From NCBI GenBank assembly GCA_023101725.1, contig JALJCO010012849.1:1-64000 (forward strand): a stretch of 64,000 bases of DNA, in the 5' to 3' direction. The notes under the pieces were generated by a model that saw nothing but the letters and a program-made list of their open reading frames with translations, did not search any database and was not told where the DNA came from. Each line of letters begins with the position of its first letter. The first letter of the stretch is position 1. This document shows, in pieces, positions 47,578 through 59,800 of this stretch. This stretch comes from Atherinomorus stipes (taxonomy: Eukaryota > Chordata > Actinopteri > Atheriniformes > Atherinidae). Both the position numbers and the translations under genes were made by a program.

Positions 47578-50500
47578 ATGCTATCAAGCTGGTAACCAGT
47601 GACAGTGTAGTTTAATGTAAGTCTGTTTGGGGACGTTTGATCTGTCAAAATGATTCATTTCATTTCCAGTGGACATCAATCAATAATGATGCTAATCTGA
47701 CATACTGTTGTTATGATTTGTGGATTTGTGAGAATAAATACAAAACAAATGCTGCTTTTCCTTTACGTGTTAAGCAATAAGACAGATATTAAACTGTGAC
47801 ATGACAGTCAATGTGCAAACCCAAGTGGCAACGGATCCAAGTTACATTGTGATTTGTGGTTATATAATAAGTTCAAGTATTAACTTCACCAGAATACTGT
47901 TTGGTTTTGTATGCTGCAACTGGTGCTGTGTGAATCACATCTCCACAACATAAATAGCACGATCACACAGCGTGAGGCCGCTTCCTGTCTGAACTTCTCC
48001 ATAAGACAACCGACATGCTACATCAATTTAGAAAATATACATATATGTGTGTGTTCTGCTGTACTGTTTTTGCCTGAGATACCATCCCGGAGAAGAAAAG
48101 ATAAAAGTGCGACCAAAGCTGTCTCTGTGATGATACCGCAATTGTGTTTGTGTCGCCACATGTGACTCGCCCACAGTGTGATTAGGACTTTTTCCATACA
48201 GGTTCTAAATAAAATCTGACAATAAGCAAGGAGCAACAAAATGATAAGTGATTCCACAGAAAGGTTTTACATTATTACTGTTACTACTGATAAGAAAGAC
48301 CCTCTGGGAATTCATGGAGCTATTTTTTCTGCAAGACATGCCAGAAATCTGATGGCGATTGAAATAAATACGAATTCCTTTGAGACGATGTATAAATAAA
48401 AATTCTCTTGGATATGATCAGCTCCAAAAAAAACCCACAATCATTTTGTTTAGCCAGCAGGCTTAGTGAACACATCCTCTTATAACATTTTGCTGAAATG
48501 GTAGAACTCTCTGCTTTCTCATGCCTAAGACTTACAGTGTAAATCTTAATTTTAAAAAGTAAAGACACAGAAGTCTGCATCAATATAATTGACCCTGAAA
48601 TGGAGCTAAAACACTGTGGGCATTTGTATTTAGCGCAGTATTGATTGTCTGCAAAATTCAGCATCCTCTCACGAACCGCAGCATTTTGTTCACTAGCAGG
48701 AGCATTAGGACTTTTCAATACCTGGCATGCCATACGCCGACATTTATGCCGTTGTCCTCAGCAACCGCTCCATTAGTGGGGAAAAAGAAAAGGAGATGGC
48801 GTGGGATTGGAATGAACAAAAGTGCCGCAGAAGAAAGATGAGAGTTGCAAAAAACACCTGCAATGATCTGAAGAAAAGCCCTTTGCAATCATACTTGCAA
48901 GTGTCCCTTAAATTGATCCATTTCAAAAGAAACTCAAATAGTTTCTGGGGCATTTTTGGTCTCTTGACATTAAAAGAAGTATAGTGGAGCAGAAATTTGT
49001 TCCAGGAAATTTGGCAAGGTTTCTGCAGCTGTGTGGTACCCTGTAAATCCAACATGGCTCACACCATAAATCCAAACAAGCATATGCAGAATTTGTTGCA
49101 ACACTAACAAGCCAACTTTAACCTTCTGACATCACCTGTTCTTCCAAAGTCAGCTGTTTTCACTGCTCTGCTGCCTGCCTGCACTGTCCTATCTTATTAC
49201 TCTTCCCTCCAAGTCAGGTTTTTTCACAAGTTATCGTGTTACGCAAACCCACCCAGCCCAACGACCTCTGACCTCTTACACTGACTACTTCAACCCCATG
49301 TGGTGCAGAACTCTGTATAAACTCATCCTGAAAGCTGAGGTCTCAAACATGTAGGATTACAATACTGAGAAACAGCTGAGTTCATTTTTAGTTCATCCTC
49401 ATCTGAATCTTAATTCTGCTTTTAATGCGGCAAAGTAAGTGTGTGGAGCCAAAGAGGATTTCTTCATTGTCATACGACTTGGTTGATCTGATCGTGGCAC
49501 TGGCAGCTGCCACCTCAGCGGAGAAGTGATCTGGCTGAGAATAAATCAAGCCTAATAAACTCTGTGAAATGAAGCCCCCTGAGTTGGAAAGTAAGAATAA
49601 AGAGGAAGTCTCAGCAGGGTGTTGGTTGGAGAATGATATGAGGAAAGTGAAAAGGGAAAAAAATGGAAGGAAGAGAGAAGCCTGTAGACTTGGAGGAACC
49701 TTGAGGGTTGACTGTGGGCCCATCTTTAATTGGCAGGCCAGTGCGCGCCTGGATGACCACCAAGAAGGACTAGCAGATATGACCAGAGGGCAGTGTGGGC
49801 ACGCCACCACATGGCACTAGTTTCTCCCAAACCACAGTCCAAGCCCTTCCTGAGTCTTCCCACAATCCCACAGGCAATTCCATCTGCTTCTGTTGTTCCT
49901 CTGTTCTCATTAAGACAGGCTGACTGGGGTAGTGGCACTGCAAAACGCACCCAGACAGGACAGGTGCCAAGCCCTGCAAAGATGCCATACATGGCTGTGC
50001 ATCTCATTGACCTAGTAGAGTAATATCCAACTATAAATATGCCTCAGGTTGCAGCAGCTAGCATGATGAACCCAGGAGCATTCAATGTAACATAATGACA
50101 ATTAAAGAAAAAAAAAGAGGATAACTTTATAAGAAAAGGAAGAAAACTACTGCTTGAGTTAAAAAATAAGGTGGATTTTATCTCATTACACTGCAAAATG
50201 TACGGGTTTCAAGGTAAAACTTAAAACAAAGCAACCAGTGTTCTCCAGTGAAACTAAACGTAAAGGCAGTAAAAGTAACCAAAATCAGTCTTATGGGTGT
50301 CCAAACAAAACAGAGCAGAAACCACTCACCACTTCCCTCCCCATCCTGAAGAGTCTGTGTGTACATCCCCCCACCACAAACACCACTCTCAGTCCAAGGA
50401 CGCCGTGACCATTTATTATCAAATGTTTATTCAACTCCAGGGGAGCAGACAAAACAGGGTGTCTAAAGAATTGTTTGGAAGAGTTTGTTTAGATTTGAAA

Positions 50501-53500
50501 CACCAGAAAAAGGAGACAGTTTAGAGACCTAAAATAAAAAGATCCACATACTAAACTCCTGAAGGCAAATTCACACAGGATGATTAATATGGCCACGATA
50601 ACAATGTGCAGACTAATCTCAAAAGCCCAAGACAGGTGTTGGCTGACCTGCATACTGCTTCAAGTCAGTGAATGTGGATGGGTAATGTGTAGTAATTCAC
50701 ACTGGATTTCAGTAAATAAGTCATATATTGAGAGCTAAAGCACATTCATAAATTTTTAACTTGAGGAAACACAAAATTACACTTTTAAAATCAGGTTCAT
50801 GTCAAAGTTTATTAACGTTAATAGATTTTTAACCACTGTCCAGGAGAATTCTTGTCTTACTCCAATTATTTCTATGATACAATTTCAGTGAAACAGTTTC
50901 TTAATGTCAGCAGTAGCAGAATAAACCTTTGAAATCTGCTGTTGTTAGCTAGCATGTAACTAGCTTACTCCAGCAGACAATCATCTTTTTTATAAGAGTG
51001 TTATGATATCAGTTTGAGGCCAAGAATATAGGCTGGATAGCTTGTTAGTTCTACGTTCAAGCATAAAACTATTTTTTAAATGCTGTTTATTTGCTGTACT
51101 TCAGTTTATCAGTTTTGAATCTTGCTAGCTTGATGTTAGCAATCTGGTTCATACAGTACCTGTAGCACACAAAGCACTACAGTAATGAAAGGTTCATACA
51201 TTTAAATGAAGTAAAAAAAAGAAAGTAAATTGTATTAGTCTGATCAAATCTGGAATTCTAACATATATACATCAAAACATCTTAGTTTGACTAAAATCAG
51301 AGCTTGCATAATTTTCTGAAATTTAGACTCTCATACCTAGCTGTAGTCAAAATACTCATGCATGAGCTAGCTTATGTGCTGGCATATGTTCCTAAGATCT
51401 CATCATTGGTTTTGATCTGGAATTCACAGAAAAAGCAGATGAATAAAAAAAGAAAAAAGCTAGAAAAAATTAAAAACATGTGGATGTGACTGCATGTGTT
51501 TCAAATAACCAACACATTAAAATAAAATAAAAAATACAGAGCTTTAATATGTCCAACTCACCTGCATGACAAAGCTTATTTGCTGCAAACTAAATAGTTT
51601 AATTGTTTTGGTCCCTGAAGTACTATGTTAACTGGGAAAAACCCAATACTAAAGACTGAAAGAGGGCATATCACCACCTAATCTACCACAGTACATTACT
51701 TTGGTCAATAAATTGATTCTTTTCCTGTACTTGCATACAAGTAAGTAGACTAAATAGATGTCCCAACTGAGCCATAAATCTGGCTAGATGGAATTTTGCA
51801 TGGAAACACACTGAATATTTCTGCTACATATGGAATAGCAGTGAGTGTTTCATGTATAATTTTCCCTTGAGAATCTAAATACAGGCTTATATATCATAAA
51901 ACTTGAATATAACAGTAAAATAATGAGAAAAATAAATCTTAAATTTGGACATCTTTACATATTTTTCTCCTGTCCAGTAACTATGGTAACATACACGCAG
52001 CATAACGCCCCCCTGGAGAGAATCCATAATCAGGAATTAATTTGTAATGATGGACATCCTGCCAGTTGCCATCTTTTTACATGTATTGATGTAATAATGT
52101 TGTGGCTACAGTTATACTGTGCACCCAATTAAGAAAAATCCATTTATTTCTGTCACTCTGTCAGAGGACCTCCAGAAAGGAAATAATGTCATTATTATCA
52201 TCAATATTTTACATTGACAAATGTTTTTGCACACAACTCTCATCTTTTCTATTAATAATGCTAATGTTTGCAATCATGGCAAAATGCAGAATTCATATTT
52301 TTCCTTTTTTTTTTATTATAATTTCTTCTTCATTAAATATTGACAGCACTGCTGGTAACAAAGTCATGTTAGTTTTAATTCAACTCTGATATTGGATGTA
52401 TTGACAAATGCATTCAGAGCAGTTGAATGGCTGACAAGGATGCAGGAGCACTAATTAAAATCTCCACGACTTGACGCCACAGCTACAGTATAAAGCGTTA
52501 TATTTAAACAAAAGAGGCTGACAGCAGCTCTCTATCGGTCCGATTTGAGCTGAGGGGGCAGAAATATTCCGTTGTTTCTCATGAGATCTTTTTTCTTTTC
52601 TTTTCTTTTTTTTTTACCCACTGGTTTTGCATTTGTCAAATGTATCTAAGACAAATGGCTCTGCTTCACCAGGCTCCTCTTCATGAATGAATAACAATGT
52701 TAATCAGTACAGGCTTTTATCCTCTTCTCTTCTGCAGTGCATGCTGAACAAGTGCGGCTTATTCACCTGACCCCTCTATGGTTGCGGTACGACGGGGTCC
52801 CACATTCTATAAATGTGGCCACTTTCTCCACGCAAATAAGAATTACCAGACTTTACCTCCAGAGCAGCGTAAGATTAGAGTGTGTACAAGTTCCACCCGC
52901 AGGCGAGGACCTCTCAGGGTCACATCAAATCACCGCTGCTGGAGTCGGGCAGGGAAACAAAAGGATTTGTGAAGATCTTCTTCAGGGTATGAGAGCGAGA
53001 AGAGAGCTTAAGTTAGATTGGGGTGAAGAGGCATGAATTATACCAGCAGGTCCTTATGTGTAGGCTTTTGTTTCAGTTATCTGGAATAAGTCTAAAAAAA
53101 AAACAAACTTGAATCTTAGACAAGCTGTCACATCACCTGAACAGTTACAGCGGCACCTAATGAGTAATGCATGCATATTCTCCATCAATATGTCTGCATT
53201 TTCCTTTAAAAATAATATTTTCCTCAGGATGGGGAAGTGACACAAGCCCAAGGTTTTAATATCAGCCTCGGGCACAAATGTGACAACAGTCACAGCCTCT
53301 CTCGGTATACACTGTACTGAACGGAAACTTGTTACACAATATGACGCATCTTTTCAAACAATATTCTAAAAACATCACAAAAAAAAGCAAACATAAACCA
53401 CCACACCCCTTCTTGCTGAGCATATGTCCATTAAATCTATGTGCATTTGACGTTTTGAGCAACAATGAAAATAGACAATATTTCATGGTGAATTTTTCAG

Positions 53501-53800
53501 CTGTAACCTCCGGTCTGAATGCCATCATTTCCACATGTCTTTTTTTCTTTCTTTCTTTCAGCCAATTTTAATACAGAACCAGTGAAAGAATGCCCCTCAT
53601 TTAAACATCCTACCACAGCGCCTTGGGTGATACTGTCTATGTCTAGCCTGAGGGCAATACAAGAGCTCATACATTTTTCACACCTGGAAGACAGATGAGG
53701 ACCACATGGGCCAAACCAGAAAAACTCCAGAGTATAGCAGTACGGTTTGCTGGATGTTTCCCATGTCATGGGAATAAAATAAAAGTTATTTTAATTGTTT
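47578..53800. other. Long non-coding stretch, few repeats
   Basis: More than 6 kb without a recognised transposon end. Frames at 48320-48733, 49388-49810 and 49726-50007 overlap others on both strands and show no domain. Segments around 48600-48960 have the even, repeat-free look of possible regulatory DNA, but nothing can be proved. A possible cryptic exon at 52738-52986 is listed separately. Confidence 0.4.
52738..52986 (+). other. Possible cryptic exon of 249 bases
   Basis: A pyrimidine-rich tract TTTTATCCTCTTCTCTTCTG ending in CAG precedes 52738. The segment ends in CTTCAGG|GTATGAG, an acceptable donor. Between them one frame is open for 83 codons (it reads HAEQVRLIHLTPLWLRYDGV at its start) and the length is a multiple of three. 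A second frame (52778-52972) is also open. I recognise neither peptide. Such acceptor and donor pairs also arise by chance in AT-rich DNA. Confidence 0.2.
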
Positions 53801-53803
53801 AGG

Positions 53804-53874
<71 letters not shown>
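53804..53874. repeat. Poly-A followed by (AT)27 microsatellite
   Basis: An uninterrupted A run of about 18 joins 27 uninterrupted AT units. The tract can fold on itself and is likely length-variable. Confidence 0.97.
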
Positions 53875-53876
<2 letters not shown>

Positions 53877-53879
53877 TCA

Positions 53880-55640
53880 AAGACAACCTGGAGAGCCCTG
53901 GAGGGGGTGGAGAGGCAAGGAAAAAACATACAAGGCAGCAGATGAGGGAATGGCTAATGGGAGGATGATGGAGATGGGAGGAAAAATATGCCTGTGGCAG
54001 GAAAAAAAAACAAACCAGCTCATTACTGACCCATGCAAACAAGAGAAAGAGATGGGAAAAGAAAGTTAAAAACATTCTTCAGGACAACAACAAGAGGGGG
54101 GAAAAAGATGGGAGGAAGCTGGCAGATAAGTAGAAGATATTTTAGATTTTGGTATGGTAACATGGTAGCATATCATTGTTATGGCGATTTCATCACAATG
54201 TGACAGCAGCATATTCTGGCGTGCATTGTCATACAGGCAGTTCCCGGGTCAGCTGAGCGCGCCCTGTTAGAGGAGTCTGCAGGGTCCTCTAATGAGCAGC
54301 AGACCCTCAGAATAGCAAATAAGCTTACTCTTGAATACTGCAACAGAGGAGAAGATGAAAGAAGAGCCACCCCCTTCATCCAAAGACCCACAAAAATACA
54401 AACAAATAAATGTTCAGTTTTTTACATTCCTTCATCTCAGTCTGAAAAGCTTGCGTTAGTCTTTTTTTCCCCACTTCCTCCTCATGCCATCCGTTTTTGA
54501 CATAAAGTACATGTTCCTGTCTTTTGTTGCACAAACCTGTTATTCACAGATGCTCCGTCTTTCTTCGTATCTGCCTATCTTTTTCTTCCCTCTCATCTCC
54601 CCCATCTTTACTGGAGCATAACAAGCTCACTGAGTCCCACTCCATGTGTACCAGTGCTGTCCTGTTTTTTTATGGGGTAACAAATTAGCCCAGTAGAGAA
54701 CCATGAAGCCACTGCTGCACAGTAAACAAGACACTCGTCTGAGTGGAAAAATACAAGGTTCGGAGCTGCAAAGGATCCTCTCAATGCCACCGCTCTCCAT
54801 GCTACTTCTTTCCACCCTGCTCTTGCCTCCCTCTGGCCAGAGAAGCATGCCCGCTGCTTCCACATGGCTCTTACCCAGCGTGAACAGCCATGGTGCAATG
54901 AGCCACGGCTTAACACCATCTCAGATACTGACAGTGTGATTGCTGCTAAGGAAATGGAGCAGAATGGTGACTAGCGAAGCCAAAATGACAAGTCAACAGG
55001 CCTGAGAGTGGGCGATGGCAGGGTAATGAAACTAATATTTTCTGCCAGTTTAGTGTTAAGTAAGAAACATAGTTAAATGCACCCTGAAAAAAAACAGGGA
55101 TGACTTGAGAGTATCATTAAAATGAGATGATGCTTTCAGGGCAAATCTGTTGAGATCTAAATTAACTGACTTGATATCTTATCTCCTCTTTCTCAACAGT
55201 CTTTTGAATGCATTAACGCACACTGCAGATTATTACAGTTTAAAGTAAAACTGCACCCTTCCACAACATGACACAAACACTTCTGATAAGGACAAAGTCG
55301 GATTTTAGTAGAGGCAACATATTCTCAACAAGCTTTCGAGTAAAACAGCTTTAAGTGCCCATGATGTACAGGAAAGGAAGGAAGTGTGCGGAGTTCCATG
55401 TGCTGAATACATGTACCTATCATTTCACGAGATGCAGTTCAGGTCTCATCATACATATAAGCTCCACAGGTAAAGCAGTGTTTTTCTAATCATTCTTTAA
55501 CTCCTTCATCTATTTCATCTAACCTAGATTTTCCCAACTTTAACCAAGAGCTGATCCAACATGGACGAACTTTAGCTCTATTTATGTTTCAGGCTAAAAA
55601 TAAAGGCATTACACATATACAGTATACTTTATTCTCTTAT
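53880..55640. other. Non-coding stretch, no feature recognised
   Basis: Frames at 54179-54391 and 54608-54939 on both strands have no domain. Confidence 0.45.
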
Positions 55641-55648
55641 GTTGATAA

Positions 55649-55937
55649 AGGGCTGCACAGTATGTTGAAAATCTACCATTTTTAGGAAAACACACAAGCA
55701 TCCTGCCTTTAAACATGAGAAGCCCAAATGCATTAATGAGGGCAACATTCTACTTTGTGCATGCTCCTCAACTTAACTGCATGCACTGGTGCAGAAGTGG
55801 AGCAATTACTGGTAATACACCTGAAGTTACTGTCACACAAAATATTGAGGCATTTCTTTATAGATAATAAAATTATCAGTATCACAATATTCAATAACAA
55901 TATTGCATGCCACATTTTTGTAATATTGTGCAGCCCC
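55649..55937. mobile_element. hAT-like MITE with GGGCTGCAC ends
   Basis: The left end AGGGCTGCACAGTATGTTGA and the complemented right end GGGGCTGCACAATATTACAA pair over about 14 of 18 bases. The pattern GGGCTGCACRATATT is a frequent terminus of short fish MITEs. The flanks do not show a clear duplication. It is about 290 bases and non-coding. Confidence 0.65.
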
Positions 55938-55944
55938 AAATTAT

Positions 55945-58189
55945 TATTACCCTACAACACAAGCACACAGCTTCTTTGTGCTGTAGGGGGATATGGTTAA
56001 AGGAGTATCCCTTCGTATTTTTAAAGGGCAGAGGATTACAGTATACAGTATATTGTATTGTACAAATATTACCAAAAACTGATATTGCTATACTTGAAGT
56101 GGAATATTTGTGTCATTTGAACCACCAAACCCCAAGGAACAATTTTATAAATTTGATGTTGTCTGGAACAAATCACCACAGGAAGAAAAAAAAAAAGGTG
56201 TCGTGGTTTTTGATTTGCTGTATTTTTACATGTAAAATGATTATTCAGAGAAATTGGTTCATGTGAGCAGCTTGTTGGTTGAAAATCAGTCAGAGATGGT
56301 GGCAAAGTAAGTCGTAATACTTGTGTATTTGTGGTGAAGTAGGGGTGTATATCTCTCATCAAAAGCAGACATGGTTTATCAAAAAAGTTCCTGTTTTTTT
56401 GTTAGTTTGTTCTTGTTTTGTATTCATCTTTTTCAACCCAGCAAAAGAAATGTGTTGGAATCTGTCAGCGTGTCTCCAACTCACTTGTTTCTTTCTACAG
56501 ACACAGAATGTGCAGTGAAATACAACAATGTCTAAACTGAAACACTGCAAACTAATGCATTAAAATGCATCCCTTTACTGTACATCTTCTATAGATAGTG
56601 TAATTTCTCTAAAGAAGTGTATACAGTACATGTGACACAAACAATATAGAAACCAAGCTGCCCATCCACTCATATACTGTATTCATCATTCATTCTATTA
56701 AAAAAACAGTGAATCCAGTAATTCAGCCAACTGTTTACCATCTCATTATTTGTCATCGCGTAGAAATATACCATAGTTAAAGTCAGTGTGCTGATTTGCT
56801 ACCCTGCGCATAAAATTTCTCTTCATGAATCAATTTCCTGAACATTTCTTTAAGGGCAGAGGCCGTGGTAATAATCTTCTATGTGGTGTCATACCAGTAG
56901 CTCTTGCCTCTTTCCTCCTACTCACGCTAACAAATTACAATCCAGCTATAAAAACCAAATAATAATGAGTAAACAAAAAGCTATTTCATGAAGTCCTAAT
57001 GGAAAAAACAGCCCTTGGGGAAAGAGGAAATATATTGTAGTTAAGCAGGCGCCACAACAATCCCACATTTTAATGGTGAAATCTTAATTATGCAAAAATG
57101 GTGCCGTGGGGCGAAGGAGCCCTCATCGGGGGGCAACTAAATTACAGCGAGGCCTTGTTTGATGCGGAAATTTTCATAAGCACACATAGGTATGAAAAGA
57201 TTACCAGCTCTTATATCAGTGGTCAAATCAAACAGATATATGCTGTAGTTTATTCCTCATGGCGTGGCTCAAGGAAGGATTAATTAGGCCCAAGAGCCAT
57301 TAGTCATCTGTGACCCAGCCAGGAATAATCAGAACCTAGTCAACGAAGATACCTCCACTGAGGCTAAAGGATGGTCGTCATTAATCATTACAGCATCAGC
57401 TACAGCAGTGGCCTGTGGCTTTTGTGTTTATTAATGGTAGCCCACTTAAACTGCCTCTGTTTCTGGTCAAGCAGCGTAGCAGTAAGGCAAAGATCGAAGT
57501 CCTGAGAGGCAATGAAGGCAACAAATTGGTCTGTAGAATAAGGCAGAGGAAGTAAATGAAGACCACGTGACTTTTTTTTTTCCTCAGATGAAGAATTAGC
57601 TAAATATAGGAAGAAAAGGGGAAATCTTGGGAGAGCACTTGCTCAAAGGATTCATTATGCAGGAAAGTTGTCATTGACACAGATTTCAAGAGTTTGAGAG
57701 ATTTTATGTCAATCTTCAGACTTCAGCAAAGAATACATTTACAAGATTGTTTCAGGAGTTCTTTGGCAGTTTCCATTTTTTCTTTAATCAGATCATTTGA
57801 AAAATTATAAACGAATCCCACAAGATACTGTATTATTTGTTTTCAATCTAGGATTTTAGGACATAGTTTGGTAACTGAAGTGGATATTTATCTACTGTGC
57901 ACATGCAAAGCAAGTGTTCCAACTTCATTACAGTCATTAAAACTTTACAACTTCATTAAAAGTCATTTAGCCATGAGGTTGTTTTATGGCATACAGCATA
58001 CATTAGCCGATGTATTATCACTTTCAGCTGTATGCAGCCACTTGTTTTTATTTTGAAATGGTCAACTATCGTATTGAAGTCTATGCTAATTACCAAAAAA
58101 TCATTAAATGCACATATTTCATTTCACAGGCAGAGGGAAGGAGTAAGGTGTGGAGTTATATTTTGGATATTAAAGGAATTTGAGTTCAT
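55945..58189. other. Non-coding stretch with a candidate regulatory element
   Basis: No transposon end was recognised. The part at about 56750-57440 is complex, low in homopolymers and rich in homeodomain and POU-type motifs, for example CTTAATTATGCAAAAATG at 57083 and GGATTAATTAGG at 57277. The 61-codon frame at 57098 has no domain. Confidence 0.35.
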
Positions 58190-58199
58190 GGACAGTATA

Positions 58200-59362
58200 C
58201 ACTAACCGGCAACTTTATTAGGTGCACCTGTCCAACTGCTCATTAACACAAATTTCTAAATCAATCACATGGCAGCAACTCAATGCATTTAGGCATGTAG
58301 ACATGGTCAAGACGATCTGCTGCAGTTCAAACCAGCGTCAGAATGGGGAAGAAAGGTGATTTAAGTGACTTTGAACATGGCATGGCTGTTGGTGCCAGAC
58401 GGGCTGGTCTGAGTATTTCAGAAACTGCTGATCTACTGAGATTTTCACGCACAACCATCTCTAGGGTTTACAAAAAATGGTATGAAAAAGAGAAAATATC
58501 CAGTGAGCAGCAGTTCTGTGGGCACAAATGCCTTGTTGATGCCAGAGGTCAGAGGAGAATGGCCAGACTGGTTCAAGCTGATAGAAAGGAAACAGAAACT
58601 CAAATAACCACCGATTACAACTGAGGTATGCAGAAGAGCATCTCTGAATGCACAAGACATTGAACCTTGAGGTGGATGGGCTACAGCAGCAGAAGACCAC
58701 ACCGGGTGCCACTCCTGTCAGCTAAGACCAGGAAACTGAGGCAATAATTCACACAGACTCACCAACATTGGACAATAGAAGATGGAAAAACATTGCCAAG
58801 TCTGATGAGTCTCGATTTCTGCATCGACATTCTGATGGTAGAGTCAGAATTTGGCATCAACAACACAAAGCATGGATCCATCTTGCCTTGTATCAACAGT
58901 TCAGGCTGGTTGTGGTGATGTAATGGAGTGGGGGATATTTTCTTAACACACTTTTGGCTCTTGGTTCCAATTGAGCATGGTGTCAATGCCACAGCCTCTC
59001 TGAGTATTGTTGCTGACCGTATCCATCCCTTTATGACCACAGTGTAGCATCCTCTGATGGCTACTTCCAGCAGGATAACGCGCCATGTCATAAAGCGCGA
59101 ATTATCTCAGACTGCTTTCTTGAACATGACGATAAGTCCACTGTACTCAGATGTGGAACGGGAAATTTGCATTGTAGATGTGTAGCCGACAAATCAGCAG
59201 TGAATGTGTGATGCTATTGTGCCAATATGAGGCTAAATCTCTGAGGAATGTTTCCAGTACCTTGTTGAATCTATGCCACGAAGGACTAAAGCAGTTCTGA
59301 AGACAAAAAGGGGGTCCGACCCGGTACTAGCAAGGTGTTCCTAAAAAAGTGGCTGGTGAGAG
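58200..59362 (+). mobile_element. Tc1 transposon, both ends present, inactivated
   Basis: TA at 58198-58199 and 59363-59364 flanks the ends CACTAACCGGCAACTTTATT and, complemented, CTCTCACCAGCCACTTTTTT. These correspond to the fish Tc1 terminus CACTCACCGGCCACTTTATT. An intact copy of this type codes for a DDE transposase of roughly 340 residues that binds the inverted repeats and cuts at TA. Here the frame is broken (see the transposase entry) and a deletion of roughly 50 bases lies near 59147-59151. At about 1.16 kb it is slightly shorter than a full element. Confidence 0.92.
58343..59330 (+). pseudogene. Tc1 transposase pseudogene
   Basis: The ATG at 58343 opens MGKKGDLSDFEHGMAVGARR then AGLSISETADLLRFSRTTIS, a paired-like helix-turn-helix that binds the terminal repeat. 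A change from CGA to TGA stops the frame after 93 codons at 58622. Downstream, in shifted frames, SDESRFL (first catalytic aspartate, 58804-58806) and YFQQDNAPCHKARIISD (second aspartate, 59074-59076) remain. The third catalytic region, S-P-D-L-N-P-I-E-H-L-W in relatives, is removed by the deletion near 59150. The remnant ends near RPGTSK at 59320. No active protein is possible. Confidence 0.9.
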
Positions 59363-59420
59363 TATCCTGTGTATATCATGGTCTTCTTTTGTATACCGAC
59401 CCATATTGGATACTGACTGA

Positions 59421-59724
59421 TAGGGCTGGGAAAAAAAATCGATACACTGAAATATCGCGATATTTTCATATGCTGATGTCATATTGATATGTAAAAATGT
59501 GGTATCGATCTATTTTACTAATGAAATCTCGCGAGATTTCGTTCTTCAGTCAAGAAATCTTGCGGGTTTTCGTGAAATCTCGCGATATTTCACCATTATC
59601 TTATGAAATCCCACGAGATTTCGTTGGTAAAATAGATTAATACTGCATTTTTGAATCTCTATATGAAATCTGCATAGGAAAATATTGCGATATTGCAGTG
59701 TATCAATTTTTTTCCCCAGCCCTA
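59421..59724. mobile_element. hAT-type MITE with perfect duplication and CGCG palindromes
   Basis: CTGACTGA occurs at 59413-59420 and 59725-59732. The ends TAGGGCTGGGAAAAAAAATC and, complemented, TAGGGCTGGGGAAAAAAATT pair, and long subterminal arms continue (GATACACTGAAATATCGCGA against GATACACTGCAATATCGCAA). The interior holds an exact TCTCGCGAGA at 59527-59536 and three imperfect relatives. It is 304 bases, non-coding, and a sister of 16152-16482. It sits in older GATATCGG-type sequence. Confidence 0.92.
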
Positions 59725-59732
59725 CTGACTGA

Positions 59733-59800
59733 CGGCTACATTGACCAACAACAGATACCCAATATCGGTATCGGTCCCAAAAATCCCATATTGGTAAGAC
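59733..59800. repeat. Fragment of a GATACC/ATATCGG-type hAT MITE
   Basis: AACAGATACCCAATATCGGT is followed by ATCGGTCCCAAAAATCCC. Together with TATACCGACCCATATTGG at 59392 it looks like one decayed element into which the 59421 MITE inserted. No ends were found. Confidence 0.45.

Noticed and set aside
48320..48733. 137-codon minus frame
   Set aside because: Composition-driven, no recognisable domain, and no promoter or splice context.
49388..50007. Overlapping frames on both strands (140, 83, 93 and 76 codons)
   Set aside because: Four competing frames in a GC-richer patch, none with a domain; chance is the simplest reading.
53791..54075. Minus-strand 94-codon frame with many IY pairs
   Set aside because: The IY repeat is the translation of the (AT)n microsatellite.
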